Below, piece by piece: positions 1 to 12,485 of a stretch of DNA of 64,000 nt. Below the pieces are notes generated by a model. It had not been told where the DNA came from, searched no databases, and was given only the letters and a program-made list of their open reading frames with translations. Numbering within the stretch: the first letter of the stretch is position 1; each line of letters begins with the position of its first letter. The stretch comes from Sarocladium kiliense. Taxonomy: Eukaryota > Ascomycota > Sordariomycetes > Hypocreales > Sarocladiaceae. Location of the stretch: contig JAUZTG010000029.1 in assembly GCA_030734395.1 (NCBI GenBank), positions 3,038,001 to 3,102,000 on the forward strand, written 5' to 3'. A program made the translations under genes and the position numbers.

Positions 1-2841
1 TCAGGGCCTGAAGTGGACAAAGTCATCCATGGACAGCACACCGAGAGATAGACCACACGAATGATCACGGTACCGTATGCACGGCATCAATCAAACCAAA
101 AACAAAAGAAACAGCAACAATAAAGTCACAGCACGCGCACCGGCCCGCATGAGGCCCTGCATCAAGGAAGCCTGGCCACGTACATCCGTGGGTATCACCT
201 GAGGCGAATTCTTAGCACGCTGATAGGCTGCGCCACGGCTTCGCCTCGACTGGAATAGGGAGGGTCCTGATTCGTACGGTAACGGCGATGGGGGAGGGGA
301 GTGTGCATCTGCGGCGCGGTGCGTGCAGCACAGGGCGGGATGGGGATCAGACAACGCAGAGGTAAGGTTGTTGGGGTGGCAGATGACCTCGGGTTTGGAG
401 TCGTGGCGCTGGGCGATGAGTGAATGGGCGTGGGGGAGATATGAGAGAAGAACAGGATGCATGGGCAGATGTCTATTCGTTGGGATGATGAGGAAATATT
501 TGATCGTTTATTGTATTTTTTTGATTATCTTCCAAACTAAGGTACCTGTTTCGCATGGTTGCAATGGAAGAGGATGACCCTGGCAGCATAGTCACAGATC
601 ACAGGCTTGTTAGCTGCCCGATCCGGCAGCCCGTAGGCTTGGAAGACAGCGAGTACTGGAATCTAGGCTCTGCCTTGCCGCAATGGAAACTTCTCCGTGG
701 TTCCAAAGAGTATCTACGAACATCTCAAGGAGACCTTCTGAGGGCGAACATGGATTATTCATCCCGAGATGGCTGACTTTCTTATCCCTCTAGCGGCCAT
801 GGTAAAGCCATAGATAGACAAGGACTAGGCTGCCAAACCTGATGGCGGCCTGCAGCTTATGGGAGTCACTGATACGCAGCGGCGAATGCGATGTAACGAC
901 ACAGGCGGTGACTCAGCACGAGCGCCTCAATCCCATCTTTGCCCGATTATTGTACCACTCATCAGTCACTGCAACGACGGTATCGCCGGCACCCAGTGCA
1001 CTGCCTCTGAGCTGAACAGTGACGCTGACATGCGACGCTATGTGCAACCAAGATAACAGCAGTTCGAGTTGCGCATATAGGGCCTAGAAGCACTGGATTT
1101 TTTGTTTATTTTCGGGTTTTTATTTTCGGGGGTTTTATTTATTTTGGCCGGTAAATGTTTTATTTTGTTTATCAATGAAAGCTTACTTGGATTGCTCTCA
1201 TTCATAAATGGTGCTTGGAAGGGTGTCCTCGCCCATGAGCGAGCGATGCCCTCCATGTCTTATCAATTCTCCGGCAACCCTTTCGCCCAACAGCAAGGCG
1301 ATCACGAGATTGCCATGGTAAAACAGCATGACGAAATATCCCCCCCCCCCCCCCCCCCATGCTCAAGTCCCGAGCTGTTTGTCCAGCTGCTGCCTGGTCA
1401 CATTCTTGATATCGCTCCGGAAGACATTGGCTCGGATCTCGATAGCTTCGATCATCGATGGGTATTGCCGAGGGCCTCCATGGGGGACGTCCCGAGGAGA
1501 GGATGTGGCGTCTGTCGTATTTCTTCATATGAGTCTCCGTGAGCGATAACATGCAAGACTACAAGCGTCACATGTTACTGTTCGCAGCGGTTTGCGCGCG
1601 CACGTGTTTGACGAGACGGTCGCGCGGTATAATCATCAAGAGCCAATCGGCTCTCATCTCCCGACGATGTTCAGCTTCGACGCCCTCGGTTCAGCACATC
1701 CGGGAGGTATGCCAAATTGCATACAGCTTCGAGCCTCTTCACATGCTGTATGCATGCTCAACCGGGGTCAGTTCCTCCCGCAGATGAATCATGGCTTCTA
1801 GTATACCAGCAGTGACCATCGACCACGCTGGCTGGCCTCCTTGGTACAACATTCCTGTCCATCAAAGCTATGTTAGCAGACTGAATGAGAGCTACGGGAA
1901 ACCGGAGGTAGGTCCTGCCACAGGAGTAGCTGAATAGCTGGCCGCAGGCTTGTTCGACGGCAATGTTGCCGTTGACGCACGATCATGGGTTTCCAATTCG
2001 ACTGGTGCTTACCATATAGAACATATAGACGCTGGCTCGGGCACCCCTCACCGAGATACTTTCTGCTACGTATACATAAATCAGCCGCAAAGAAAAGAGT
2101 TCGTTGTGGTGCAGTGAAACGGTGTTCTCGTATCATGGCCTGGTGGCGCAGTAGCGAAGCACACCGGCCGGTGGCAGGGTACGGTCAACAGTAGGCTCAG
2201 CCGCCCGGTGGTCTCGGTGACTGAGGCCAAGGCAATCTGGTTGGAAGCGCGAGTCTGGCACGTTGAAGGACTTGTGGCGCTGTTCGAGTTGTCTTAGTGA
2301 ATAGCGAGTACTGTGCCATAACCTGCGTCCAAGATGGCCAACGATTCTTAAGCGAGGCGGATTGTTGACTCGCGGCAACCGTTGTGCGAAGATAGAAAGA
2401 CCCAGTTTCAGATCTGCAGCGAATGACTGCTGTTTGTGAGGACCTTATGCCTTAGCCGTGGGTGCTCGCTTTGTTCGTCGCATTCTACTCGCATTCCTCG
2501 CATTCCGCTCGTCAGCGCCCCTCCCAATACTTGCCTAAAGCGGAATGCTTCAAGATTTGGTCGGGCTCAACGCGTCACCTCTTTGCGTTGCTTAGATGAT
2601 TAATTTTACTCTGATGAGTCTATATTTAAGCTTGTTATGGGTGAGGCTGAGTTCTTGTCGTGGCTGTCGCATTCAACGCGAGCAGCTGGGATGGTTGTGG
2701 GCTGCGATGTATATAGTCCTTCTATACAGGTTGGGACATAAAAGGAGCAATGAAGGTCTCTCTCCAGGAAGAGTACACTCTCAAGCACTCATCAGTAATC
2801 CACATTGGCTCATTTTTCTTCCCTTTCAAAAGCAAGAAGAC
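1..2841. other. Gene-poor region, no supported gene
   Basis: About 2.8 kb with only short overlapping open frames on both strands, none with a recognisable domain, signal peptide or convincing splice pattern. Visible landmarks are a T-rich stretch at 1098-1145 and a run of 19 C at 1340-1358. The last 300 bp is the promoter and leader of the RTA1-like gene. I see no transposon ends or terminal repeats. Confidence 0.5.
1340..1358. repeat. Poly-C homopolymer, 19 C
   Basis: Uninterrupted run of 19 cytosines in non-coding DNA. Such runs are length-unstable and are also a common site of sequencing length error, so the exact count is uncertain. Confidence 0.9.
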
Positions 2842-3848
2842 ATGGTCGCCGAAGACAGCAAATGGGTCTATGAACCCAATGTTCCTCTCGCCATCATTGG
2901 CAGCATCGTTTATGGAGTTCTCTTCATTGCAATCACTCACCTCACCTTCATCAAGTATCGCGCCTGGTGGTTCACCGTCGTGGTGATCGGATCTGCCATA
3001 GAGGTAGCAAGCTACATCTTACGAGCCTACTCAGCAAAGAACCAATCCGAGCTCGTGAGTGCCAGTCTTCCTAGCCTCCCACTCGAGATTCTTACACTCA
3101 AGCAGGTTCCCCTCGTCTTGACCCTCTCCCTAGTTGTCATCGCTCCGATCTTCATAGCAGCAGGCAACTATATGCTCATCAGCCGCCTGATCCTCTCCGT
3201 TCTAACACCTGATCACCATCGTGTTCTTCGTATCCCAGGGCGATACCTCACTCCCATTTTCGTGACTTGCGATATCGTCGCGGCACTGGTGCAGGGCAAC
3301 GGTTCTGGGATCGCTGCTAGCGATGAATATACAGGAGAGAGCGAGCGAATCGGACGATGGATCCTTGTAGGAGGACTGCTATTCCAGCTGAGCTTCTTCA
3401 GCTTCTTTATGGCTGTGTTTGGGAGGTTCCACTGGTTGGCGAGGAACAAGGGGCTATCGCCAACTGCACCGGTTGGATGGGACAAAGTTGTGATTGCTGT
3501 CTACGTTTCAAGTATTCTTATCATGGTGAGTGATTGGTTCAGAACCCGTCTTTTCTCTGGGAATCGAAGTGCTAACCGCCCCAGATCCGGTGCATCTATC
3601 GCGTCTGCGAATTTGCCGAAGGGTTAGACGGTTATGCCTTCCGTAACGAGTGGCTTTTCTGGGTGTTTGAGACTCTACCCATGATTGGTGCCATTGGGAT
3701 CTTCGTAATCTACCACCCAGCCAGGTATCTCGGCAGGCATGGCACGCGCGATTCCGGCCGGCGTAGGTTCTGGGGCAGGCGGTCCCGCAAATTCGAGGGC
3801 ATTAATGAGAGTTCTGGTGAATCCGCTCATCGGTTGCAGGCCGTCTAA
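2842..3848 (+). CDS. RTA1-like seven-helix membrane protein
   Basis: Member of the fungal RTA1/lipid-translocating exporter family: integral membrane proteins of about 300 residues linked to sterol or drug stress and lipid movement in yeasts. Model: exons 2842-3054, 3106-3525, 3585-3848, giving 298 aa. The ATG at 2842 (MVAEDSKW) is chosen because the family starts just before the first membrane helix; the open frame extends further upstream but without family-like sequence. The hydrophobic segments alternate with short loops as in the family, and the loop with NGSGIAASDE and the late helix WLFWVFETLPM are typical. Intron 1 is 51 bp, in frame and stop-free, so its retention would only insert 17 residues. 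Substrate unknown. Confidence 0.85.
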
Positions 3849-4103
3849 AGGCCAGAGCGTCTAGAGAAAGGAGACATGGTGTGGCGAGTTGGAGGGATAC
3901 ACGAGCAAGGGGTATGGCTGAAATCCAAGCTTGCTGAGATTGAAGTCTTGGATGCCGCGTACCTCCGGAAAGCATAGATTATGGCGGTTATAGAGCGCAA
4001 ACGAGGATTGCCACACGCACATTTCGAGCACAGTCTGTTCACGAAGGGTGCAAATTCATTCATGTTCGTCATGCTTTTGATTCCTGGCCTAAGCCTCTAT
4101 TGT

Positions 4104-5972
4104 CTAAAAGTCGTTGTCATCAGACCCCGAAACAATGACGTTGTTGACCTTGAGAACCATCCGACATAATTGCGTAGCCAGCTGAAGTTGCTGCTTCTTT
4201 CCAATCAGAGGATCGATCACAAACGCTTCCTTCATGTCGTTGTCGCCGCGGCCCATGCAGTCAACACCGAGCCTTCCCCGGCTAGCATCAGACTTGACCT
4301 GCTGGCTCTTCACCTCAGCCAGTGTTGAGATAGGGTTCAGACCGCTGTTCTCGGCCAGTGCCATGGGAACAGCGTCGAGAGCCTCGGCAAAGGCACGCAT
4401 AGCGTACTGCTCAAGACCGGGGGTCTTGACAGCGGCATCTTCAACAGCAAGGGAGCAGGCGATCTCAGCAGCACCACCTCCGTACACGACGCGATTGTCA
4501 CGAACGAGATTGCGGACGACGCAGAGAGCGTCATGGAGTGAGCGCTTTGCCTCATCAATGATCTATAGAGGACTTGTCAGTTGCTGCAGTGATGGCACAA
4601 GTGAATTCTACTTACCATCTTGTTGCTGCCACGGACGAAGACTGTCACGGCCCGGGTGTTGGCGCACTCCTCAATGACCAGCATTTTCTCGCGCGTCGTG
4701 CCGAATGTCATCTCTTTGACGACACCGGCGGTACCCAGCTTCTCGGGCTTGAGGTCCTCGAAACGTGGTACGATACGTCCATTGGTGGCAATTGCGATCA
4801 GTTCGATCTCTGGGCCACCAACCCACCGAACGGCCGGCAACTTGTTCTGAAGAAGCAAGTGGTTAGCCTCATCGTCGAAGCCCCACTGGCAAATGACGAG
4901 GTTCGCGCCGGTTTCTTTCAGCTGTTCAATCATCTCGATGAACTTCTCCCTCTCGTAGTTCTGCATCTTCTTGAACTCCTCCACGCTGGTGATATCCAAT
5001 TTGTGCTTGGTCTTAGGCTTCGGAGGCTCGAAAGCGCAGGTCAGAATAGCCATCTTCGCGTCGCGAACCTCGGAAGGCATTTGAGGATGAGAGAAGTCCT
5101 TGTCGATAATAACACCCTTGACAAGGAGGGTATCCTCGAGAGAACCTCCGACCTTTCCGTCAACCTTGATCAGCTCGAAATCAACGTCCTTCCTCTCGAA
5201 ATCAGCAACTGACAAGACCGCATCGACGGCGATCTTGGCGAATTGATCGTGAGCCTTGGAGACGATCTTAGATCCCAAACTTGTCCTGGCAACCTTCATG
5301 AGTTTTGAGATGTCGTCCTTGGAGAACTCGATCTCGTCGGAGATGCGGTCAAGCTCGGTAACAGCGATATCGCAAGCTTGGTCGTAGCCATCGGCGATTC
5401 TGATGGGATGAATGCCCTTGTCAATCAGGTCGGCGGCCTGCTCAAGCATGGCCCCAGCCAGAACAACGACGCCTGTGGTTCCATCACCGATCTCGTCATC
5501 CTGAGACTTCGACAGCTCGACCAGCAGCTTTGCGACATGGTTGCTCACTTCCATCTGCTGCAGGATAGTAGCACCATCGTTTGTGACTGTAATATCGCCA
5601 TCGGAGGAGATGAGAATCTTGTCGAGGCCACGGGGGCCGAGAGAGCTCTTGACGAGGTTCGCAACGGTTCGGGCGGCGAGAATGTGTGACTTAACGGCTT
5701 CGTTACCGAACTGGCGCTTCTTCTTTCCCTGACTGGAGCGTTGTTAGGCCTTGCGTATGAGACATTCAAGACATCTACTCACTCTCTGACAACGATGAAG
5801 GGGCGGCCTTGCTCATCCTTCATCACCGTCGCTGTCGAAGGTCACCGTTAGCTTCATCCCACATGCCGCCATCGCGGGGCTCCTAGCTCACCGTTTGAAA
5901 CATCCAGGTCTATTGAAGTTAGCAGTGAACATGCTCAAAGGCACAGGTCTGGTACTTACTCAAAGAGTCCAT
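4104..5972 (-). CDS. cct5: T-complex protein 1 subunit epsilon (CCT5)
   Basis: Epsilon subunit of the cytosolic group II chaperonin TRiC/CCT, the hetero-oligomeric double ring that folds actin, tubulin and other proteins with ATP. Model, transcribed leftwards: exons 5960-5972, 5892-5909, 5783-5831, 4616-5732, 4104-4562; 551 aa, close to the 540-560 usual for CCT5. ATP-site motif GDGTT lies at residues 109-113, the NDGATIL motif at 78-84, and the GGGA signature near YGGGAAEIACS in the last exon. The N terminus, with DEQGRPFIVVRDQ, matches the epsilon type rather than other subunits. The first two exons are only 13 and 18 nt. Transcribed divergently from HBS1, with a 595-bp shared promoter. Confidence 0.95.
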
Positions 5973-6567
5973 GATTGCGACGCGAGCTTGTGAGAGCTCC
6001 TCCTAGTGCTAGATGTGAAATCAACGCGGTGCTGGAGAAAGGGTGGTGGTTGCGCCTAGCTCGAGCTCTCCTGTCTCTGCCTGTGCCTGGCTGGCCCTTC
6101 ATTTTTTACAAATAATCGGGGTCCCCTCCTGGCGCACACTCGGCGGCGGTCGGCGAAAGGAAAGTCCGCTGGCGACACGCTGCTCCTTAGTGGTTACAGG
6201 GATGTCTAGGCGGCTCTACCGGATTCTCAGGCGGCTTGGGCACTGTGGGGGCTTGTGACGCAGTTGGGTCTGCTATCGATTACCCCTCCATCCCATTTCG
6301 CCGTGCCCCTCCATCCCAGTGTCAGGTTTACGACTTAGGTGGCTGAAAGCTTGACCGCCGACGGTTAACTACACTTGACGAAGTCCCAACTTTCTCGATT
6401 TTTAAGGACAATTATAAACTCATATCCCGGTAGTCCAGGGACATCCGATTTCGACAAGACACATAGTCTACCTCGCGCGAGCAAACCCCGTTATCGACGG
6501 TGCAAGCTTCCGCGTGACACATCCGTGCTTCTCCAGCTCTCAGTCTCGTCACGTCGACTTCGTCAAC
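5973..6567. promoter_or_regulatory. Bidirectional promoter between CCT5 and HBS1
   Basis: Head-to-head spacer of 595 bp. It holds a 13-bp direct repeat, CCCCTCCATCCCA, at 6283-6295 and 6306-6318. Each copy contains CCCCT, the reverse of the fungal stress element AGGGG. That these sites are functional is inferred, not shown. Confidence 0.5.
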
Positions 6568-9177
6568 ATGTCTCGTCGAGTAGCGGAGTTCGACGATGAC
6601 GACTTGGACTACGATGAGGGTTACGAGGAGGCAGAGGAAGAGGAGCTGAGTGCGGAGGACAAGGCTGCCATGGACCAGGCGAAAGCTAAAGTCAGTGCCG
6701 CCCTGGGCGCCGAATATCGAAAGTTGGCGTCTAAGGATATCGAGGATACCCTCTGGCATTATTACTACGACGTGGAAAAGTCTGTCGCGTATCTGCGGAA
6801 AACATACCTCTCGGCACCGGCTCCGAAAGCTGCGCCTAAGGCCGCCCCTAAGAAGGCACCTGAAGGTACGTCACGAAAGCTCTCCTTTTTCGTTTGCACA
6901 CGGCGTCTTGGGGAGGGTTCCGGAGCAGACGAAGAGAGCTCGGCAGGCGATGCTTGCATCGGGTACATGGACGACACAGAAAGCACATCGATGTTGCCTA
7001 CAACCTCATTCCCCTTCGGCCACACCCATGGGTCATTCTTTAGCGACATGCCATGGTTGAATGTGCCGCAGCATCGGAAAACGACCTTCTTGAAGCCTCC
7101 AAGGCCCAGAGGTGGTCTTTTGGGCGGTGGCGATGGCGCGCCAAAGATGTCCAAGCTCCAGGCTTTGGCTGCTGCAAGAAAAAAGAAGACGGAGGGCTTG
7201 AAGGAGAGCGCCAAGACCACTACCTCGAGTACGGAGAATGATATGAAAAGACTGTCTCTCTCTGATCAGAAAAAGGAGAATGAGCGGCCAGGACTGGCGC
7301 TTGCAAAGAGACAAAAGACATCCGACACTCGGGTACCCTTGATCGATCAAATGCCCGTGCCGGTAGCAGACCCATCTGTGCCAGGTGACGATGCTCCGGC
7401 ACAACATGGCTCAGCTGAGAATGTTGATGAGACCATGCGGGACCAGCATGATCAAGAAAGGGTGCCTTTGGACCAGGCAGTGATGGCTACACCCAATGCG
7501 CCTTCGGCATTCGCACGAACACTCTTCGGACCTGCTCCAGAAACCCCAAAACCCGAGCGCGATGTCTTTGCTATGCCCTACACCTCCTCCTCAGCCTACT
7601 TCGCCGGTGCTTTCACCAAGCCCAGCCCTGATGACATTGTCCTCACGGCTCAGGCGAAAGGTTCGAATTTTACAAAGACGAAGTGATGGGCTAATCCTAA
7701 CTCTCTCACAGCGGGGAAGAAGGCAACCCAGTCTGCACCCAAGACCGCAAAAGCTTCTCAGAAGGATAGCGCCTCTTCAAAAGCAAACCAAGCTGCGAAT
7801 GGGATAGCTGCAATGAAGATCAGCGATGTTCCGCCACCTAAAAGTAAAGGCCTGGATGTTGTCAAGGAGTTTGAAGCCAGCACCACCAAGCGAAGTATTA
7901 GTTTTGTTGTTGTTGGTAAGGGACAGGTCTCGCTTCCCGCTTCGAGGAGTCAATACTGAAGACCAATAGGCCACGTCGATGCTGGCAAGAGCACACTGAT
8001 GGGTCGTTTGCTTGTCGATCTAAAGTATGTCGATCAAAGAACTGTCGACAAGTACCGGAGGCTGGCCGAGAAGACTGGCAAGCAATCTTTCGCTCTGGCA
8101 TGGGTCATGGATCAGAGGGAGGAGGAGAGAGAACGGGGTGTGACGATTGACATCGCCACAAATCATTTCGAAACAGACAAAACGAAGTTCACCATCCTCG
8201 ATGCACCTGGGCATCGCGACTTTGTGCCGAACATGATTGCAGGTGCGAGTCAGGCTGACTTTGCAATTCTCGTCATCGATGGTAACACCGGCGCGTACGA
8301 AAAGGGCCTGAAGGGACAGACGCGGGAGCACGTCCTGCTTCTCCGGAGTCTTGGCGTTCAGCGACTTATCGTCGCTGTCAACAAGCTCGATATGGTTGGC
8401 TGGTCCAAGGACCGGTTTGACGAGATCTCACAGCAAGTCGGTGGGTTCCTCACTGGCTTGGGTTTCCAAGAGAAGCATGTCACCTTTGTGCCCATATCAG
8501 GTCTGAATGGTGACAACATATCCAAACCAATTGAAGATCCGGCGGCATCATGGTACAAGGGCGTGTCACTGGTGGAGGCTCTCGAAGCTTCTGAGTCGAC
8601 TTCGAAACGGGCACTCACGAAACCTTTCCGCCTGGGAATCTCTGAGGTTTTCCGGTCTCAGCAAGGAAGCATGACGATTTCTGGTCGCGTGGATTCTGGA
8701 ACCTTCCAAGTTGGAGATGCCATTATGGTTCAGCCAAGCGGTGAGACAGCTTATGTCAAGTCAATTGTCGTGGATACAGACAGTCAGGACTGGGCAGTAG
8801 CAGGCCAGAACGTCAGCATTGCCCTCACGGACATGGACCCAATTCATGTTCGAGTTGGGGATATCGTATGCCATGCTGCGAACCCTATCCCTTGTGGCGA
8901 TACCTTTACCATGAAGGCTATGGCATTCGAGCACCTCATGCCGATGCCAGTAGACCTTCATCGCGGTCGTCTGCATGCGCCAGGACAGATTCAATCAATG
9001 GCCGCAACGCTGGATAAGGCCACAGGACAGATCCTGAAGAAGAAGCCTAAGGTTGTTCAGCCTGGTGCGGTGGCTCGGGTTGTCATCAAGCTGGCAAATA
9101 AGGTTCCACTTGAGGTTGGACAGCGAGTGGTCATTCGCAGTGAAGGGGAAACAGTGGCAGCTGGTTTGTTGGAATAA
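6568..9177 (+). CDS. hbs1: HBS1/SKI7-type translation GTPase
   Basis: Translational GTPase of the eEF1A/eRF3 family that, with Dom34/Pelota, rescues stalled ribosomes. Model: exons 6568-6865, 6980-7660, 7712-7915, 7970-9177; 796 aa. The first 100 residues form the acidic HBS1 N-terminal domain (DTLWHYYYDVEKSVAYL). Residues about 100-327 are a disordered linker. The G domain starts at 395 with GHVDAGKST, then DAPGHRD and NKLD, followed by the two beta-barrel domains. Introns 1 and 2 are both phase 1, so exon 2 (681 nt) can be skipped without changing frame. This exon holds the motifs MPWLNVPQHR and PSPDDIVL, which I recall from Ski7-like linkers. Such genes are known in eukaryotes to make both Hbs1 and Ski7-like forms by alternative splicing; here that is inference. 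Confidence 0.93.
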
Positions 9178-10260
9178 CGTTGATGGTCTACATTACGAAA
9201 TGAGGATATAGACAAAATGAGATGACATGATTGATGCTTTCCTGATGCCAGGATGAAGACACCTCTTCGTATACCACATGTTTCAAAACGGCATCTAGGT
9301 TTACTGTGATGACTTACTCTGAAGTAACATGTTACGTCTGATTCACTGTATGTGTCTTCATCGCATCCTTCTGGCGGTTCATCGCCTGACATCAGACAAG
9401 GCTACAGGGTGGGGACGTATTGTACAAGGAGACAAGTGGCCGTTCGCTGGCATATGGAACAACATGGAACAGACCATGACCTTCCACAAATGCACAGTCA
9501 TTCACATACGAGCTCTCGAACATCCTTTGATCTAAGCCGGAAGGAGGTCTTTTGCTATTCGATACAGTTCTTATTTGACTTTTTGGGTTTGGACGGATGG
9601 AAGCTCGCCGCAAGCACACAGTGTTTCTACTCCTCTGCACTGTGCCATGCCGGCACTTGAGGCCAGCTTTGCCACATTCTACACGCTTCTGTGACCGACC
9701 GCCTTTCAGAGCCTACTAGGTACATAGCCAGAGCATCTCTACCATCAGCTTCTAGCCACAGATCCTAAGCACAGTGCGAAGCGCAGGACCCTTGAGGCAG
9801 GACCCCTGTCACGTGGATCCGCAAGGCTAAGCGCAGGGGGTGGCTGCCGCCTCCAGCGGCGTCACTGGCCACACTGTCCACTCCACAAATACTGACTGGC
9901 GGCCCCAGGCCAGTGTCCCGCTGAAAGGTGGCCGCTGGCAGCTCTCCAATGTGCCACCTGGCCTTTTTGCGCCGATCTGGACACTTCGACTTTTCCCCGG
10001 TGCACTCACCTGCAGCCGCTTCTTAAAGCTCCCCCCTCCAAAGCCGTCCGTGGTTTAACTCTTCCTCCATCATCCCCAACATCATCCTCACCTTTCACGA
10101 TACCCAGTACCCTCCGACTTTCTGCAACAAGAGATTGAGGCTCAGGTGACTCTCTCTACGTCGGAGCACTCTTGTTCTTACCCTCCCGCATTTACCTACT
10201 CCGTCGTTTGTGCTTGACGCATTGCATCTTTATTTCGACACAGTTTCCACAACTCCAGCA
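9178..10260. promoter_or_regulatory. HBS1 3' region and BiP promoter
   Basis: No coding signal. The left half is the HBS1 3' end. The right half is GC-rich and then becomes pyrimidine-rich from about 10020 to the BiP start, typical of a strongly expressed fungal leader. A CACGTG core lies at 9811-9816, and a UPRE-like site at 9870-9880 is listed separately. Confidence 0.5.
9870..9880 (+). promoter_or_regulatory. Possible unfolded-protein response element
   Basis: CACACTGTCCA matches the Aspergillus UPRE consensus as I remember it (CAN-R-N-TG-K-CCT) at 10 of 11 positions, about 380 bp upstream of BiP, a classic HacA target. A match this short can be chance. Confidence 0.3.
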
Positions 10261-12485
10261 ATGGCTCGTTCAAGGAGCTCGCTGGCCCTGGGCTTCGGCC
10301 TCTTGTGCTGGCTCACCCTTCTCTTCTCTCCTCTCGCGTTTGTCCAGACTGTCAAGGCCGACGAGGCTGACAACTATGGCACCGTCATTGGTATTGTGAG
10401 TACTACCTCCGCTTTGAAGCTGTCTTCACCGCCTCAAACATAGAGCTGACCCCCGCCCGATTAGGATCTTGGTACAACCTACAGCTGTGTCGGTGTGATG
10501 CAGAAGGGCAAGGTTGAGATTCTCGTCAACGACCAGGGTAACCGTATCACTCCCTCATACGTCGCCTTCACCGAGGAGGAGCGCCTGGTTGGCGACTCAG
10601 CCAAGAACCAGGCCGCCGCAAACCCTTACAACACCATCTTCGACGTCAAGTAAGTGATAATTCCAATTGAAATTTGCTGTGAGCCAATCTCCTAACATGT
10701 TTCAGGCGCCTTATCGGTCGCAAGTACGACGAGAAGGATGTCCAGGCCGATCTCAAGCACTTCCCCTACAAGGTTGTGAACAAGGATGGCAAGCCTATTG
10801 TCCAGGTTGAGGTCGATGGCGCCAAGAAGCAGTTCACTCCCGAGGAGATCTCTGCCATGATTCTTGGCAAGATGAAGGAGGTCGCTGAGTCTTACCTCGG
10901 CAAGAAGGTCACCCACGCCGTCGTCACTGTTCCCGCCTACTTCAACGTAAGTATTTTGACTCAATTAGAGACGTTTCGTTGCTAACAGCAAGCAGGACAA
11001 CCAGCGCCAGGCCACCAAGGATGCCGGTATCATCGCCGGTCTCAACGTCCTCCGTATCGTCAACGAGCCCACCGCCGCCGCCATCGCCTACGGCCTGGAT
11101 AAGACCGAGGGCGAGCGCCAGATCATTGTCTACGATCTCGGTGGTGGTACTTTCGATGTCTCCCTTCTCTCCATCGATGAGGGTGTCTTCGAGGTTCTGG
11201 CTACCGCTGGTGACACTCATCTCGGTGGTGAGGACTTCGACCAGCGTGTTATCAACTACTTCGCCAAGCAGTACAACAAGAAGAACAACGTCGACATTAC
11301 CAAGGACGCCAAGGCCATGGGTAAGCTCAAGCGTGAGGCCGAGAAGGCCAAGCGCACTCTCTCTTCGCAGAAGAGCACTCGCATTGAGATTGAGGCTTTC
11401 TTCGAGGGCAAGGACTTCTCCGAGACCCTCACCCAGGCCAAGTTCGAGGAGCTCAACATGGATCTCTTCAAGAAGACCCTGAAGCCTGTTGAGCAGGTTC
11501 TCAAGGACGCCAACGTCAAGAAGACCGAGATCGACGATATCGTCCTTGTCGGTGGTTCTACCCGTATCCCCAAGGTCCAGTCTCTTATTGAGGAGTTCTT
11601 CAGTGGCAAGAAGGCGTCCAAGGGCATCAACCCCGATGAGGCTGTCGCTTTCGGTGCCGCCGTCCAGGCTGGTGTTCTTTCTGGCGAGGAGGGTACCGAA
11701 GACATTGTCCTCATGGATGTCAACCCGCTCACCCTTGGTATTGAGACCACCGGCGGAGTCATGACCAAGCTCATCCCCCGCAACACCCCCATTCCCACTC
11801 GCAAGAGCCAGATCTTCTCCACCGCCGCTGACAACCAGCCCGTGGTCCTGATTCAGGTCTTCGAGGGTGAGCGCTCCATGACCAAGGACAACAACATCCT
11901 CGGCAAGTTTGAGCTCACCGGCATTCCCCCGGCTCCCCGTGGTGTTCCCCAGATTGAGGTCTCTTTCGAGCTCGACGCCAACGGTATCCTCAAGGTCTCT
12001 GCCCACGACAAGGGTACTGGCAAGCAGGAGTCCATTACCATCACCAACGACAAGGGCCGCCTGACTCCCGAGGAGATTGAGCGCATGGTCGCCGAGGCCG
12101 AGAAGTTCGCCGAGGAGGACAAGGCTACCCGTGAGCGCATCGAGGCTCGTAATGGCCTCGAGAACTACGCCTTCAGCCTCAAGAACCAGGTCAACGATGA
12201 GGATGGTCTCGGTGGCAAGATTGACGAGGAGGAGAAGGAGGCTGTGAGTAACCATATCGCTAAACTATCGTTGAGACATATTCTAACTTATGACAGATCC
12301 TCGACGCTGTCAAGGAGGCTACCGAGTGGCTCGATGAGAACGGCGCTGAGGCCACTACCGAGGACTTCGAGGAGCAGAAGGAGAAGCTGTCCAACGTCGC
12401 CTACCCCATCACCTCCAAGATGTACCAAGGTGGTCCTCCTGGCGGCGAGGCTGATGACGACGCTGAGATCCACGACGAGCTGTAA
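10261..12485 (+). CDS. bipA: ER-resident Hsp70 chaperone BiP/Kar2
   Basis: Luminal Hsp70 that imports, folds and retains proteins in the ER and senses unfolded protein stress. Model: exons 10261-10395, 10465-10649, 10706-10946, 10996-12243, 12297-12485; 665 aa. An N-terminal hydrophobic signal peptide ending before the KADEAD region is followed by the ATPase domain (IDLGTTYS near residue 45, DLGGGTFDVS, VGGSTRIPKV), the substrate-binding domain, and a C-terminal HDEL retrieval signal at 662-665. Codon use is strongly biased to C-ending codons, as expected for a highly expressed gene. That bias also creates a 437-codon antisense open frame that is an artefact. Likely induced by the unfolded-protein response. 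Confidence 0.97.

Noticed and set aside
1..2400. Transposon or repeat relic in the gene-poor left end
   Set aside because: No terminal repeats, transposase motifs or target-site duplication seen, and base composition is not strongly AT-shifted as in RIP-mutated repeats.
4574..5212. 212-codon frame antisense to CCT5
   Set aside because: It lies entirely within the CCT5 coding exon and spans its intron 4 boundary; no promoter or domain.
10942..12255. 437-codon open frame antisense to BiP
   Set aside because: It is a long-known artefact of biased codon use in Hsp70 genes; the sense strand has all Hsp70 motifs and correct splicing, and the antisense product is Leu/Gly/Val-rich with no domain.
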